A stretch of 64,000 nucleotides of DNA from the NCBI RefSeq assembly GCF_001931675.1, contig NZ_CP014839.1, positions 620,001-684,000 of the forward strand, given 5' to 3'. Positions 28,465-40,580 of the stretch are shown here, piece after piece (positions within the stretch are counted from its first letter, which is position 1; each line of letters opens with the position of its first letter). A program made the position numbers and the translations under genes. Origin of the DNA: Pandoraea thiooxydans (GTDB lineage Bacteria > Pseudomonadota > Gammaproteobacteria > Burkholderiales > Burkholderiaceae). The notes below the pieces were generated by a model. The model did not search any database and was not told where the DNA came from. It was given only the letters and a program-made list of their open reading frames with translations.

Positions 28465-29487
28465 ATGGCCCGCCCCCGTTTTCTCCCAGATAACTTCACC
28501 CTGATGCTGGTCGCCACCGTGGCGATCGCAAGCGTCTTGCCCTGCCGGGGCGAGCTCGGCAAGGTGTTCGAAGTCTTGACCAGCTTCGCCATCGCGGCGC
28601 TGTTTTTCCTGCATGGCGCGAAATTGTCGCGCGAGGCCGTGCTGGCCGGGGCTACGCACTGGCGACTGCACTTGCTGGTGTTTCTCAGCACTTTCGCGGT
28701 CTTTCCGCTGGTGGGGCTGCTGCTCAAGCCGCTGTTTCTGCTGCTGATAACGCCGACCCTATACATCGGACTGCTGTTCCTGTGCACCTTGCCGGCTACC
28801 GTGCAATCGGCCATTGCGTTCACGTCGATCGCGCGCGGCAATGTGCCGGCGGCGATCTGCAGCGCGTCCGGGTCGAGCCTGTTCGGAATCTTCATCACCC
28901 CGCTGCTGGTCAGCCTGGTGGTGCTGCACCATGGCGGCCCGGGCAGCGAGCTTCATTCGATCGGCAAGATCGTGCTGCAGCTGCTGCTGCCTTTCGTGGC
29001 GGGGCAGGTGCTGCGCCGCTGGATCGGCGGGTGGGTCGATCGGCACAAGATCGTCCTCAAGGTGGTTGACCAAGGCTCGATTCTGCTGGTGGTTTATACG
29101 GCTTTCAGCGCCGCGGTGATCGGCGGGCTATGGCATCAAATACCGCTGCTGGCGCTTGGCGGCCTGCTGCTCGCATGCGCGATTCTGCTCGGGCTGATGC
29201 TGACGTTCACGACCTTTTCGAGCCGCTATCTCGGTTTCAATCGCGAAGATGAGATCACCATCATCTTCTGCGGCTCGAAAAAGAGTCTGGCCAGCGGTAT
29301 CCCGATGGCCAACGTGCTGTTTGCCGGCAGCACGGTCGGCGTCATCGTGTTGCCGCTGATGCTGTTTCACCAGTTGCAATTGATGGTGTGCGCAGTGCTG
29401 GCGCGCCGTTTCGCAGTCGATCAGGCCAGGCGGCAGGCGACGGTCGGACCGAAGCCGCACCGCGGGGAACAGACGTCCGCTCGATAG
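28465..29487 (+). CDS. Bile acid:sodium symporter-family (BASS) transporter
   Basis: A 340-residue inner-membrane transporter of the BASS/YfeH type (SBF-like). About 9-10 helices are visible. Motifs such as LTSFAIAALFFLHGAKLSREAV (about 33-55), CTLPATVQSAIAFTSIARGNVPAA and CGSKKSLASGIPMANVLFAG are typical of the family; the last two carry the crossing-helix residues that hold sodium. The ATG at 28465 directly follows an alternative GTG at 28462. The substrate of YfeH-type members is not established; a sodium-coupled organic anion is the family expectation. Confidence 0.9.
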   Translation: MARPRFLPDNFTLMLVATVAIASVLPCRGELGKVFEVLTSFAIAALFFLHGAKLSREAVLAGATHWRLHLLVFLSTFAVFPLVGLLLKPLFLLLITPTLYIGLLFLCTLPATVQSAIAFTSIARGNVPAAICSASGSSLFGIFITPLLVSLVVLHHGGPGSELHSIGKIVLQLLLPFVAGQVLRRWIGGWVDRHKIVLKVVDQGSILLVVYTAFSAAVIGGLWHQIPLLALGGLLLACAILLGLMLTFTTFSSRYLGFNREDEITIIFCGSKKSLASGIPMANVLFAGSTVGVIVLPLMLFHQLQLMVCAVLARRFAVDQARRQATVGPKPHRGEQTSAR

Positions 29488-29547
29488 CGTGGCGGGGCCG
29501 GCGGGAAAGCGATATTGGCCGGCTACCATACGATGTTTCTCCCAAAG

Positions 29548-29556
29548 TGCTAGAAT
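29548..29556 (+). promoter_or_regulatory. Extended -10 promoter element for rhlE with long leader
   Basis: TGCTAGAAT is an extended -10 element (TG-N-TAGAAT). The best -35 at 17 bases is weak, as allowed for extended -10 promoters. A start near 29563 gives a leader of about 188 bases before rhlE, longer than usual. Confidence 0.5.
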
Positions 29557-29750
29557 CTGCCTGATTTTTATCTTTCCGAGGGCTGCCGCCACCGCAATGG
29601 CGAGGTCCTCGCTGCATGAATGTGCTGCTTGCATCGCGCTCGTTCCAGTGATCCTGGGCGCCTTCTGCGCCAGCCAGACTATCTTCGTGACAATGCTTTG
29701 CGCGGCGTGACCGTGCTACCACTTCGTTCTTTTGCCAGAGAAATTCGCCC

Positions 29751-31178
29751 ATGTCTGATGTGAATGCTGTTCCCACCGCCGGCTTCGACAGCTTCGGGCT
29801 GCATTCCGATATCCTGCGTGCGGTGGCCGACCAGGGCTACACGCAACCCACCCCGATCCAGGCGCAGGCCATTCCTATCGTGCTGGCCGGGCGCGACGTG
29901 ATGGGCGCGGCACAGACCGGCACCGGCAAGACCGCCAGTTTTTCGCTGCCGATCATTCAGCGCCTGCTGGCGCACGCCAGCACCAGCACCTCGCCGGCGC
30001 GGCACCCGGTGCGAGCGTTGATTCTGACGCCGACCCGGGAGCTGGCCGATCAGGTGGCCGACAACGTGCGCGGTTATGCGCAGCACACGGCATTGCGCAG
30101 CACGGTTGTGTTCGGCGGCGTCGACATGCGCGCCCAGGAGGCAGAATTGCGACGCGGCGTGGAGATCCTGATCGCCACGCCGGGGCGGCTGCTGGATCAT
30201 GTACAGCAACGCACTGTCGATCTTGGCCAGGTGCAGATCCTGGTGCTCGACGAGGCCGACCGGATGCTCGACATGGGCTTTCTGCCCGACTTGCAGCGCA
30301 TCCTCAACCTGCTGCCCAAATCGCGCCAGACCCTGCTGTTTTCCGCGACCTTCTCCGGCGAAATCAAAAAACTGGCCGCCAGTTATTTGCGCGACCCCGT
30401 CACGATCGAGGTGGCGCGGCGCAACGCGACGGCCGAGAACGTGCAGCAAGTGGTGTACGAAGTGGCCGAAGACGACAAGCGCGCGGCCGTTGTACAACTC
30501 CTGCGGGAGCGCGATCTCAAACAGGTGATCGTATTCGTCAACAGCAAGATCGGCGCGAGCCGCCTGGCGCGCCAACTGGAGCGCGATGGCGTGGTCACGG
30601 CGGCGATTCACGGCGATAAATCGCAAGCCGAACGAATGCAGGCGCTCGAGGCTTTCAAGCAGGGCGGTATCGCCGCGCTGGTGGCCACCGACGTGGCCGC
30701 GCGTGGCCTGGACATCGCCGAGTTGCCCGGCGTGATCAATTACGACTTGCCCTACAACCCGGAAGACTACGTGCACCGGATCGGCCGCACTGGCCGCGCC
30801 GGCGCCTCGGGCGAAGCGATCTCGCTGTGCGCGCCGGACGAGCGCAAGCATCTGGTCGAAATCGAGAAGCTGATCAAACGGGACATCCCGCGCGGGCAGC
30901 TGCAACTCACGCGTACTTCGGCTTATCACGAGCGCGATGGGGAGGAGCGGCGCAATGGGCGCTCGGGCAGCTTCGAGCGCCGCCCGCCGCGCTCGACGCG
31001 GCCGCGGCATGTCGCCCCCGAGGACGAGATTTTTTACAAGCCGTATGAGCCCGCGCCGGCCAAAGAGGATGAGGCCGCTGACGTCAAGGCAACCTCCGAA
31101 CCGGCATCGCCCAAGCCGCCCAAGCGCCAGCTGGCCGCGCTGCTGGGCGGCGTACCGCTCAAGACGCCGCGCGACTGA
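29751..31178 (+). CDS. rhlE: DEAD-box ATP-dependent RNA helicase RhlE
   Basis: A 475-residue DEAD-box helicase that unwinds RNA duplexes in ribosome assembly and mRNA decay. It has the Q motif [14 protein letters not shown], Walker [35 protein letters not shown] (LLFSATF), and [10 protein letters not shown]. The core ends at about residue 375. A basic, disordered C-terminal tail (about 395-475, [13 protein letters not shown]) would add RNA binding. It is preceded by a long leader with an extended -10, as for some cold-induced helicases. The name follows the group's usual nearest relatives; SrmB- or DeaD-type substitution is unlikely because of length and motif spacing. Confidence 0.93.
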   Translation: MSDVNAVPTAGFDSFGLHSDILRAVADQGYTQPTPIQAQAIPIVLAGRDVMGAAQTGTGKTASFSLPIIQRLLAHASTSTSPARHPVRALILTPTRELADQVADNVRGYAQHTALRSTVVFGGVDMRAQEAELRRGVEILIATPGRLLDHVQQRTVDLGQVQILVLDEADRMLDMGFLPDLQRILNLLPKSRQTLLFSATFSGEIKKLAASYLRDPVTIEVARRNATAENVQQVVYEVAEDDKRAAVVQLLRERDLKQVIVFVNSKIGASRLARQLERDGVVTAAIHGDKSQAERMQALEAFKQGGIAALVATDVAARGLDIAELPGVINYDLPYNPEDYVHRIGRTGRAGASGEAISLCAPDERKHLVEIEKLIKRDIPRGQLQLTRTSAYHERDGEERRNGRSGSFERRPPRSTRPRHVAPEDEIFYKPYEPAPAKEDEAADVKATSEPASPKPPKRQLAALLGGVPLKTPRD

Positions 31179-31211
31179 AGCATCGCGCAGCCATCGGCGC
31201 CGCGATGCGAA

Positions 31212-32126
31212 TCACGCCGGCGAGCATGTCACCCAGCGCTGACCCCACGCGGCGATCGCGCATTCATAAAAGCGTTCCAGGGTAGCAGCGCTATCACTTG
31301 TCATCGGCAGCCCGAGAAAACGAGCTGCCCACGCCAACTCCGACAGCAGTGCGCTGCGATCGAGCGGCTGGGCGCCGTTTTGCTTGCTGAGTTTTTCGCC
31401 ATCCTGCGCCAATACCAGCGGCACGTGCATATAGCCTGGTACGGGCATCTTCAGACATTGCTGCAAATAGATCTGACGCGCGGTCGAATCGAGTAGATCG
31501 GCGCCTCGCACGACGTCGGTAATGCCGGCCTCGGCGTCGTCGACCACCACCGCCAATTGATATGCCCAGGGCCCGTCGGCGCGCTTGAGCACGAAATCTC
31601 CAACCTCGGTAGCAAGGTTTTGCCGCTGCTGGCCGAGCCAGCGATCGGTAAATGAAATAATCGCGGCGTCGCCGTCCGGCACGCGCAACCGCCACGCCCG
31701 AGGGGCTTTGCCTTGCAGGCCGTTGCGGCAGGTGCCGGGATAGGCCAGCGTCGTGTGACGCGCGCGGGTGTTGGCCAGCGAGTCGGCGATTTCGCGGCGC
31801 GTGCAACCGCAGGGGTAAATCAGTCCCTGGGCATCGAGTGCATCGAACGCTGCCTGATAATGGGCGACGCGCCGGTGCTGCCAGCTCACAGGCTCATCCG
31901 GGCGCATGCCCACCGCAGCCAGCGTGTCGAGAATATCTTCGGCCATGCCCGGCAGGCAGCGCGGCTCGTCCAGGTCTTCGATGCGGATCAGCCATTTGCC
32001 GCCGTGTGCGCGGGCATCCAGATAACTGGCCAGCGCGGTGACGAGCGAGCCGCGATGCAGCGGCCCGGTGGGCGACGGAGCGAAGCGCCCCCGGTAACGG
32101 GACGTCAGGGGCCGTGCGCTGGCCAT
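31212..32126 (-). CDS. gluQ: Glutamyl-Q tRNA(Asp) synthetase
   Basis: A 304-residue enzyme that attaches glutamate to queuosine in tRNA(Asp) without an anticodon-binding domain; it is a shortened GluRS. The HIGH-like motif is [14 protein letters not shown] (about residues 16-29), and the KMSKS-like loop is [10 protein letters not shown] zinc site is suggested by CGCTRREI and, about 20 residues later, YPGTC. The length of about 300 distinguishes it from GluRS/GlnRS. It follows trhO on the same strand, 9 bases apart. Confidence 0.95.
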   Translation of the reverse strand: MASARPLTSRYRGRFAPSPTGPLHRGSLVTALASYLDARAHGGKWLIRIEDLDEPRCLPGMAEDILDTLAAVGMRPDEPVSWQHRRVAHYQAAFDALDAQGLIYPCGCTRREIADSLANTRARHTTLAYPGTCRNGLQGKAPRAWRLRVPDGDAAIISFTDRWLGQQRQNLATEVGDFVLKRADGPWAYQLAVVVDDAEAGITDVVRGADLLDSTARQIYLQQCLKMPVPGYMHVPLVLAQDGEKLSKQNGAQPLDRSALLSELAWAARFLGLPMTSDSAATLERFYECAIAAWGQRWVTCSPA

Positions 32127-32135
32127 GTGTGCCGC

Positions 32136-33026
32136 TCAGGCCGGATCGGCCTGTGTCTGCCGCGCCGCCCGGCCAGTGCGCTGCTCGCCGCTGGCGGGTT
32201 GGCCGGCGCAATGCGGGCAGCGCTCGCCCGGCACGTAATCCGGCGATTGCTGCTGCTCGGCGGTGACCACCGCGCGACAGGCGAAGCACTGCACGGCCGG
32301 CGCGGGCGCGAGACTCGGCGTGAGCGCCGTGCGATAGTCGAACACGAAGCAGTCCCCCCGGTAATGCGCGCCGCCGACCTCCTCGAAATATTTCAGGATG
32401 CCGCCCTCGAGCTGGTAGGTGTGGTCCATGCCGATGTTCTCCATGTGCAGCACGGCCTTCTCGCAGCGGATGCCGCCGGTGCAGAACGACACGACGGTCT
32501 TGCCGGCGAAATCGGCGCGGCGCGCGGCGATTACCTCGGGGAACTCGGAGAATTTGTGCAGGCGGTAGTCGATCGCACCCTCGAAGGTGCCCACGTCGAC
32601 CTCGAAGGCGTTGCGCGTGTCGAGCAGCATGACCTCGCGTCCGGCGTCGTCGTGCCCCTGGTCGAGCCAGCGTTTGAGCGTGGCGGCATCGACCACCGGC
32701 GCGCGCCGCTCGGCCGGCCGAATCACCGGCATGCGCATGGTGATGATTTCTTTTTTCAGCTTGACCAGCATGCGCCGGAACGGCTGCTCGGGCGACAGGC
32801 TCTCCTTGACCGGCATGTCGGCGAAGCGCTCGTCGGCACGCAGATGCGCGAGGAACGCACCGATGCTCTGGCCGGCGCCGGCCAAAAAGAGGTTGATGCC
32901 CTCCGGCGAGAGCAGGATCGTGCCCCTGAGTTCGAGCGATTCGCATAGCGTGAGCAGCGGCTCGCGCATGGCGGCGGGGTTCTCGAGCGCGATGAATTTA
33001 TACGCCGCGATATTGACGATGGACAT
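32136..33026 (-). CDS. trhO: tRNA uridine-34 hydroxylase TrhO (rhodanese-like)
   Basis: A 296-residue TrhO, which uses oxygen to make 5-hydroxyuridine at tRNA position 34, an early step to 5-methoxyuridine. The N-terminal alpha/beta domain is followed by a rhodanese domain with the active-site loop [15 protein letters not shown] (catalytic Cys near 184). The C-terminus has two CxxC pairs, QCFACRAVV and GERCPHCAG, a likely metal site. The start is at 33026, where [11 protein letters not shown] begins. It is divergent from dnaE. Both it and gluQ modify the wobble base of tRNA, consistent with their adjacency. Confidence 0.94.
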   Translation of the reverse strand: MSIVNIAAYKFIALENPAAMREPLLTLCESLELRGTILLSPEGINLFLAGAGQSIGAFLAHLRADERFADMPVKESLSPEQPFRRMLVKLKKEIITMRMPVIRPAERRAPVVDAATLKRWLDQGHDDAGREVMLLDTRNAFEVDVGTFEGAIDYRLHKFSEFPEVIAARRADFAGKTVVSFCTGGIRCEKAVLHMENIGMDHTYQLEGGILKYFEEVGGAHYRGDCFVFDYRTALTPSLAPAPAVQCFACRAVVTAEQQQSPDYVPGERCPHCAGQPASGEQRTGRAARQTQADPA

Positions 33027-33118
33027 GGTGAATGAAGCGTTCGCGAATGATTCGCTATTATCGCTCAAAGCGCGTTCCGGCTGACCTCGGCGCAAGGGGG
33101 GCAGAGTACAATAGCCGG

Positions 33119-36100
33119 ATGTCCGAACCACGCTATCTCCACCTTCGCCTCCACTCCGAATACTCGATCGCCGACGGTATCGCGCGCGTCGACGCCGCCG
33201 TCGAGGCGGCGGCCGCCGACGGGCAGGGCGCGCTCGCGCTGACCGATCTGGCCAATCTGTTCGGGGCCATTCGTTTTTACAAGGAGGCCCGCGGCCGGGG
33301 TGTCAAGCCGATCATCGGCTGCGATGCCTGGATCACCAACCACGCCGAGCGCGACAAACCGTCGCGCCTGCTGTTGCTGGTGAAAAATCGCGCCGGCTAT
33401 CTCAACCTGTGCCAATTGCTCACCAGGGCGTGGCTGACCAACCAGTCGCGCGGCAAAGCCGAGATCGACCCGGCATGGTTCGAGCAGGGCGGCATGGCCG
33501 ACGGTTTGCTGGCCTTGTCCGGCGCTCAGTTGGGCGATATCGGGCAAGCCATCGCGGCCGGCAACGCCGATGCCGCGAGGCGCCATGCCGAGCATTGGGC
33601 GCGCGTTTTTCCCGGTGCGTTCTATATCGAACTGCAGCGAGCCGGCCTGCCCGGCACCGAGCAATATATCCAGCAGGCGGTGATGCTGGCATCGACGCTG
33701 CGGTTGCCGGTGGTTGCCACGCACCCGATCCAGTTCATGACGCCGGACGACTTCACCGCGCACGAGGCGCGCGTGTGTATCTCCGAGGGCGAGATGCTGG
33801 CGAACCCGCGCCGCGTCAAGCGGTTTACCGCCGAGCAATACTTCCGCACGCAGGATGACATGTGCGCGTTGTTCGCCGATATTCCGTCGGCGCTGGCCAA
33901 CACCGTCGAAATTGCCAAGCGCTGCAATCTGACGCTCGAATTGGGCAAGCCCAAGCTGCCGCTGTTTCCGACACCCGACGGCATGTCGCTCGACGACTAT
34001 CTGGTGCAGCAGGCCAAGGATGGGCTGGAAGTACGTCTCGCGCAACTCTATCCCGACCCGGCTGAGCGCGAGGCGCAGCGAGCTGCGTATGAGCAGCGAC
34101 TGACGTTCGAGACCGGCACGATCATCAAGATGGGATTCCCGGGCTACTTCCTGATCGTCGCCGACTTCATCAACTGGGCCAAGAACAACGGCGTGCCGGT
34201 CGGGCCGGGGCGGGGCTCCGGGGCCGGTTCGCTGGTGGCCTACGCGCTGGGCATTACCGACCTCGATCCGCTGCGCTACAACCTGCTGTTCGAACGCTTC
34301 CTGAATCCGGAGCGGGTCTCGATGCCCGACTTCGATATCGACTTCTGCCAGGACGGGCGCGACCGCGTCATTCAATACGTCAAGGAAAAGTACGGCGCCG
34401 ATGCGGTCTCGCAGATCGCCACGTTCGGCTCGATGGCGGCCAAGGCCGCGGTGCGCGACGTCGGCCGCGTGCTCGACCTCGGCTACAACTTTGTCGACGG
34501 TGTGGCCAAGCTCATTCCGTTCAAGCCGGGCAAGCACGTCACGCTCGACGATGCGATGAAGGAGGAGCCGCTGCTGGCCGAGCGCTTCGCCGCCGAAGAC
34601 GAAGTACGCCAGTTGATGGAATTGGCGCAGCGCGTCGAGGGCCTCACCCGCAACGTCGGCATGCACGCCGGGGGCGTGCTGATCGCCCCGGGCAAGCTGA
34701 CGGACTTCTGCCCGCTGTACACGCAGGGCGAGGACGGCGGGGTTGTCAGCCAATACGACAAGGACGACGTGGAGGCCGTCGGCCTGGTGAAGTTCGACTT
34801 TTTGGGCTTGACCACGCTGACCATCCTGAACTGGGCCGAACGCTATATCAAGCGGCTGCACCCCGAGATGGCCGACTGGTCGCTCGCCCAGGTGCCGCTG
34901 GATGATCCGCAAGCATTCGGCATGCTCAAAAAGGCCAACACGGTGGCCGTGTTCCAGCTGGAAAGCCGAGGCATGCAGGGCATGCTCAAGGACGCCCAGC
35001 CCGATCGCTTCGAGGACATCATCGCGCTGGTAGCGCTGTATCGTCCCGGCCCGATGGATCTGATTCCGAGCTTCTGTGCCCGCAAGCATGGCCGCGAGCG
35101 CACCGAGTATCCCGATCCGCGCGTCGAGCCGGTGCTCAAGGAGACCTACGGCATCATGGTCTACCAGGAGCAGGTGATGCAGATGGCGCAGATCATCGGC
35201 GGCTACTCGCTGGGCGGCGCCGACTTGCTGCGCCGCGCGATGGGCAAGAAAAAGGCCGAGGAAATGGCCAAGCATCGCGAATTGTTTCGCGATGGGGCCG
35301 CCAAGAATGGCCTCTCCGCCGAAAAGGCCGACGAAATTTTCGACTTGATGGAAAAATTCGCCGGCTACGGTTTCAACAAGTCGCACGCGGCCGCCTATGC
35401 GTTGCTGGCGTACTACACAGCCTGGCTCAAGGCGCACCATCCGGCCGAATTCATGGCGGCCAATATGAGCCTGGCGATGGACGACACCGACAAGGTCAAG
35501 ATTCTCTACGAGGATTGCCTGGCCAACGGTCTCGCGGTGCTGCCGCCCGACGTCAACGTGTCGGCCTACCGGTTCGAGCCGGCCGATGCGAAAACCGTGC
35601 GCTACGGCCTGGGCGCCATCAAGGGCAGCGGCCAGAGCGCGATCGAAGACATTCTGCGCGCGCGCGCGGACAAACCCTTTACCGATCTGTTCGACTTCTG
35701 CGCACGTATCGACCGCCGTGTGGTCAACCGGCGCACCGTCGAGGCGTTGATTCGCGCCGGGGCCTTCGACCTGCTCAATCCGAATCGCGCGCAATTGATG
35801 GCCTCGGTCGGCCTGGCGATGGAAGCGGCCGAGCAGGCCAGCGCCTCGGCCAATCAGGTCAGCCTGTTCGATCTGGCCGACGGCGAAAACCTGCATGCGC
35901 CGATCGAACTGGTCGACGAGCCGGCCTGGCCCGACAAGAAAAAGCTGCAGGAAGAGAAGACCGCGCTGGGTTTTTATCTCTCCGGCCATTTGTTCGATGC
36001 CTATCGCGACGAGGTGCGCCGCTTTGTACGCATCAAGTTGGGCGATCTGAGCGAGGGCCGCGACAAGCTGATCGCCGGCGTCATCACCAGCATGCGCACG

Positions 36101-36583
36101 CAGATGACGCAACGGGGCAAGATGCTGATCGCCCTGCTCGACGACGGCACGGGCCAGATCGAAGTCACCGTGTTCAACGAGCAATACGAGGCGCATCGCC
36201 ATTGTTTCAAGGAAGACGAACTGCTGATCGTGCAGGGCAACGCCCGGCACGACAGCTTCACCGGCGGTCTGCGCTTTACCACCGAATCGGTCATGGATCT
36301 CGGCGCGGCGCGGGCGCGTTATGCCCGCGCACTGCGCCTGTCTTTCAATGGCAATGCCGACCCGCTGCGCCTGCGCGCGGTATTGCAGCCGCATTGCGCG
36401 ATCTACCGCATGGGTGCCAATGGCGCCGGCGCCAGCGGCTTACCGGTGCACATTCGCTATGCGCGGGCCGACGCGGAGTGCGAATCGAGGCTGGGCGACG
36501 ACTGGAAGGTCCAGCCTGGTGACGAACTGCTTGCGGAATTGACTTCGTGGCTGAGTCCGGCGGCCGTGGAACTGGTGTATTGA
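33119..36583 (+). CDS. dnaE: DNA polymerase III alpha subunit
   Basis: A 1154-residue DnaE1, the replicative polymerase catalytic subunit. The N-terminal PHP domain begins [13 protein letters not shown]. The polymerase palm bears the catalytic aspartates in [19 protein letters not shown] (about residues 405-425) after [17 protein letters not shown]. The fingers region includes [21 protein letters not shown], and the helix-hairpin-helix, OB-fold and C-terminal parts follow, as in [19 protein letters not shown]. Length agrees with E. coli (1160). I start at 33119 ([11 protein letters not shown]); the open frame begins 29 codons earlier without family similarity. It is divergent from trhO. Confidence 0.98.
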   Translation: MSEPRYLHLRLHSEYSIADGIARVDAAVEAAAADGQGALALTDLANLFGAIRFYKEARGRGVKPIIGCDAWITNHAERDKPSRLLLLVKNRAGYLNLCQLLTRAWLTNQSRGKAEIDPAWFEQGGMADGLLALSGAQLGDIGQAIAAGNADAARRHAEHWARVFPGAFYIELQRAGLPGTEQYIQQAVMLASTLRLPVVATHPIQFMTPDDFTAHEARVCISEGEMLANPRRVKRFTAEQYFRTQDDMCALFADIPSALANTVEIAKRCNLTLELGKPKLPLFPTPDGMSLDDYLVQQAKDGLEVRLAQLYPDPAEREAQRAAYEQRLTFETGTIIKMGFPGYFLIVADFINWAKNNGVPVGPGRGSGAGSLVAYALGITDLDPLRYNLLFERFLNPERVSMPDFDIDFCQDGRDRVIQYVKEKYGADAVSQIATFGSMAAKAAVRDVGRVLDLGYNFVDGVAKLIPFKPGKHVTLDDAMKEEPLLAERFAAEDEVRQLMELAQRVEGLTRNVGMHAGGVLIAPGKLTDFCPLYTQGEDGGVVSQYDKDDVEAVGLVKFDFLGLTTLTILNWAERYIKRLHPEMADWSLAQVPLDDPQAFGMLKKANTVAVFQLESRGMQGMLKDAQPDRFEDIIALVALYRPGPMDLIPSFCARKHGRERTEYPDPRVEPVLKETYGIMVYQEQVMQMAQIIGGYSLGGADLLRRAMGKKKAEEMAKHRELFRDGAAKNGLSAEKADEIFDLMEKFAGYGFNKSHAAAYALLAYYTAWLKAHHPAEFMAANMSLAMDDTDKVKILYEDCLANGLAVLPPDVNVSAYRFEPADAKTVRYGLGAIKGSGQSAIEDILRARADKPFTDLFDFCARIDRRVVNRRTVEALIRAGAFDLLNPNRAQLMASVGLAMEAAEQASASANQVSLFDLADGENLHAPIELVDEPAWPDKKKLQEEKTALGFYLSGHLFDAYRDEVRRFVRIKLGDLSEGRDKLIAGVITSMRTQMTQRGKMLIALLDDGTGQIEVTVFNEQYEAHRHCFKEDELLIVQGNARHDSFTGGLRFTTESVMDLGAARARYARALRLSFNGNADPLRLRAVLQPHCAIYRMGANGAGASGLPVHIRYARADAECESRLGDDWKVQPGDELLAELTSWLSPAAVELVY

Positions 36584-36634
36584 CGCCTGGCGCGCCGCCG
36601 CCCGCACGGTTACTCGAGCGGGAGGCGGCAACGA

Positions 36635-37438
36635 TCAGGGCTGCCGGCGCAGCGCCCGGAGCTGCTGGTATTTCGAATACGTGGTATGCGCGTGAGAGCG
36701 GCTGATCGCGAACCCCGCCCAGCCGTCCATGAAGCCGCGCTGCAGCACGAAAGCGCGCACGAATGCCCAGCCGCTCTTGTACCAGGGCGTCAGCGGTGAA
36801 ACCTTGACGCCTCGCCGGAACAGCTCCTCCGCACCCGCCTTCGCGTAACGCGCGCTCTTCTCCTGGACTTGGGCCATGGTGGTGTAGCTGTAGTGAAGCA
36901 ATTGCTCGTGCAAGCGGCCGAGAGTTCCATCGACCAGCACCCGCTCGTGAACCAGGTGATCACTGAAGCGGCCGGCGCCGCGCTTGAACAGGCGCAGCAC
37001 GTAGTCCGGATACCAGCCGGAATGCCTAACCCAGTGGCCGCAAAACTGCGACAGGCGGGGTATTTCATAGCCGGCATGACGCGCCTGGCTCACCGCGTCG
37101 GCGATTTCGCCGGCCAGCGCCGGGCTCAGGCGTTCGTCGGCGTCGATCGACAGGATCCACGGTTGCGTGGCCAGAGCAAGTGCCCGATTTTTCTGCGGGC
37201 CGAAGCCCGGCCAGTCGGGCGTGACGTGCACCGTGGCGCCTGCCTCGCGGGCGAGCTCCACGGTGCCATCGGTGCTGCCGCAATCGACCACGATCATCTC
37301 GGCGGCGATCGGCTCGACCGATGCCAGGCATGCCGTGATGTTGGTGCGTTCGTTGAGCGTCGTGACGATCACGCTCAATGGCAGCTTCGTCGCAGGTGCG
37401 CGGCTCGGCGCGCTGGCGTTCTGGGGGCCGTTGTTCAT
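36635..37438 (-). CDS. WaaE-like family 2 glycosyltransferase
   Basis: A 267-residue GT2 enzyme in the KdtX/WaaE group, which adds glucose to the heptose of the lipopolysaccharide inner core from the cytoplasmic side. It has LSVIVTTLNERTNITACLASV, the metal/nucleotide site VDCGSTDGTVELA then WILSIDADERLSPAL (the D-x-D), and SGWYPDYVLRLFKRGAGRF. The start overlaps the stop of the preceding glycosyltransferase gene by 4 bases. It is convergent with dnaE. The gene pair lies near recQ and msbA, the latter flipping lipid A-core. Confidence 0.88.
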   Translation of the reverse strand: MNNGPQNASAPSRAPATKLPLSVIVTTLNERTNITACLASVEPIAAEMIVVDCGSTDGTVELAREAGATVHVTPDWPGFGPQKNRALALATQPWILSIDADERLSPALAGEIADAVSQARHAGYEIPRLSQFCGHWVRHSGWYPDYVLRLFKRGAGRFSDHLVHERVLVDGTLGRLHEQLLHYSYTTMAQVQEKSARYAKAGAEELFRRGVKVSPLTPWYKSGWAFVRAFVLQRGFMDGWAGFAISRSHAHTTYSKYQQLRALRRQP

Positions 37439-38280
37439 GATCGATGGGTATCCTGAAGATCCGCGCCGGGCCGCATGCCATGCTCGACGAGATACTGTCC
37501 GCTGCGCAGCCGCGCCTGCACGGTTTCATAGTTGCCGCGCTCGCGTTCGCGCGGTGCTTCGCGGTGCCACAAATGAAAGACCTCCGTGGCGAAATATCCG
37601 CGGGTGCGGCGCACTCCGTAGTTGTAGAGCCGGGCAACCAGGTCGGCGTCCTCGTGTCCCCAGCCTACGAAGGTTTCGTCGAAGCCGTTGATGGCCTCGA
37701 GATCGTCGCGCCACACACCCAGGTTGCAGGTCTTGATGCCGCGCAGGCTGGTCGGTTTCCAGCGTCGCAGCGGCATGGCCTCAAAACCCAGCAGCGGGAG
37801 CGCCTTATTGATGTGCCGCTCGCGCCGCTGAGCGAACCAAAAAGACAGTGGCAAACGCTGGATCGCGGCGCCTTCGTCGAGCAGCCGCCGCGTGAGCGGC
37901 TCATCGAGCAGAATCCGGCTGCCGGTCACGATACGCCCCGCTTCTGCCAAGCGGCGATGCGTGGCGACGAAGGTGCGCTGTGGCACGCAGTCGCCGTCGA
38001 GAAACACCACGTAGTCGCCCTGGGCCGCCAGAATGCCTTTGTTGCGAATGGCCGCCGCGCGAAACCCCTCGTCCGGCTGCCAGACGTGAGCCACGCGCAC
38101 TGGCGCCGCGGCGCGAATGGCTTCGACGAGCGCGGCGGTGTCCTCGGTGGATCCGTCGTCGGCCACGATCAACTCGCAGTTTTGATCGGTCTGGTCCAGG
38201 CAGGCGCGCAACACCGCCGCCAGCGCATCCGGGCGGTTGTACGTCGTGATGACCAGTGAGATGCGTCCTGGGCGGGTCAT
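37435..38280 (-). CDS. Family 2 glycosyltransferase with C-terminal galactosyltransferase region
   Basis: A 281-residue GT2 enzyme. It begins ISLVITTYNRPDALAAVLRA, has the nucleotide-sugar site VADDGSTEDTAAL and the D-x-D in VVFLDGDCVPQRTFV; the second half with INGFDETFVGWGHEDADLVARL is the Glyco_transf_7C motif found in polysaccharide and core galactosyltransferases. I start at 38280, MTRPGRISLV. It overlaps the downstream WaaE-like gene by 4 bases, so both likely act on the same LPS core or other surface polysaccharide; the acceptor is unknown. Confidence 0.88.
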   Translation of the reverse strand: MTRPGRISLVITTYNRPDALAAVLRACLDQTDQNCELIVADDGSTEDTAALVEAIRAAAPVRVAHVWQPDEGFRAAAIRNKGILAAQGDYVVFLDGDCVPQRTFVATHRRLAEAGRIVTGSRILLDEPLTRRLLDEGAAIQRLPLSFWFAQRRERHINKALPLLGFEAMPLRRWKPTSLRGIKTCNLGVWRDDLEAINGFDETFVGWGHEDADLVARLYNYGVRRTRGYFATEVFHLWHREAPRERERGNYETVQARLRSGQYLVEHGMRPGADLQDTHRS

Positions 38281-38446
38281 TGGGTTCGAAAACTTGGGTT
38301 GCCGCGGTGCGCGCCGGCTGGCGAAATGGTGGTGTATGGCATCGTCTCGAAATCGGCTCGGGTCGAACAAGCGCAGGGCGTGCGGGGCAAATCACGCAGG
38401 CGAGCCGAGTATACTGCAACCGCCTCGCAACCCGCCGCGCCCCGGG

Positions 38447-40273
<1,827 letters not shown>

Positions 40274-40580
40274 GGCCCGCAGTATACCGGCCGGCGCCTT
40301 GGCGAACATGGTCGGCATACACTGAATTTATGTTTGGCGAGACTTCAAATGCCGCATTGCCGACGTCGCGACCGTACCGGATGCGACAGCCATGCGCCTG
40401 CGCCGGGCGCGTCGGCCTGGCGAGCCCGCCAGTTGTCGGTGCGCCGGAAGTTATGCACAGGGCTGTCCACAAAATCTGTGGACAACGGCCGGCGACGCCG
40501 TGCTTTGCCGATCGCGTGGGGATATACGGTGCTCGCGAGTGGCTGGTTTAGAATACCGGTTTGCCATTGTCCGGATATAC
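40274..40580. other. Divergent intergenic region recQ-msbA
   Basis: This 307-base gap contains no gene that I can support. It holds a cluster of DnaA-box-like sequences at 40451-40485 (listed separately). A promoter for msbA may use TAGAAT at about 40549, 26 bases before the start codon. The recQ side is GC-rich with no obvious signal. Confidence 0.5.
40451..40485. promoter_or_regulatory. Cluster of three DnaA-box-like sites
   Basis: TTATGCACA at 40451 fits the DnaA consensus TTATNCACA. CTGTCCACA at 40463 and TGTGGACAA at 40477 (TTGTCCACA on the minus strand) are near matches facing one another, forming the inverted repeat TGTCCACA-N5-TGTGGACA at 40464-40484. DnaA can act as a transcription regulator at such clusters. 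No dnaA or oriC gene set is here, so an origin is not proposed. Confidence 0.55.

Noticed and set aside
31180-31208. Terminator between rhlE and gluQ (GCATCGCG with CGCGATGC)
   Set aside because: The stem is present but the loop is 13 bases and no T-run follows on either strand.
33065-36394. A 1109-residue open frame antisense to dnaE
   Set aside because: In this GC-rich genome the frame opposite a real gene often lacks stops. The dnaE frame has full motif support; the antisense product shows no recognisable domain and low-complexity composition.
40451-40485. Chromosome replication origin
   Set aside because: Only three box-like sites, no AT-rich unwinding region, and no dnaA/dnaN/gyrB/parA genes nearby.
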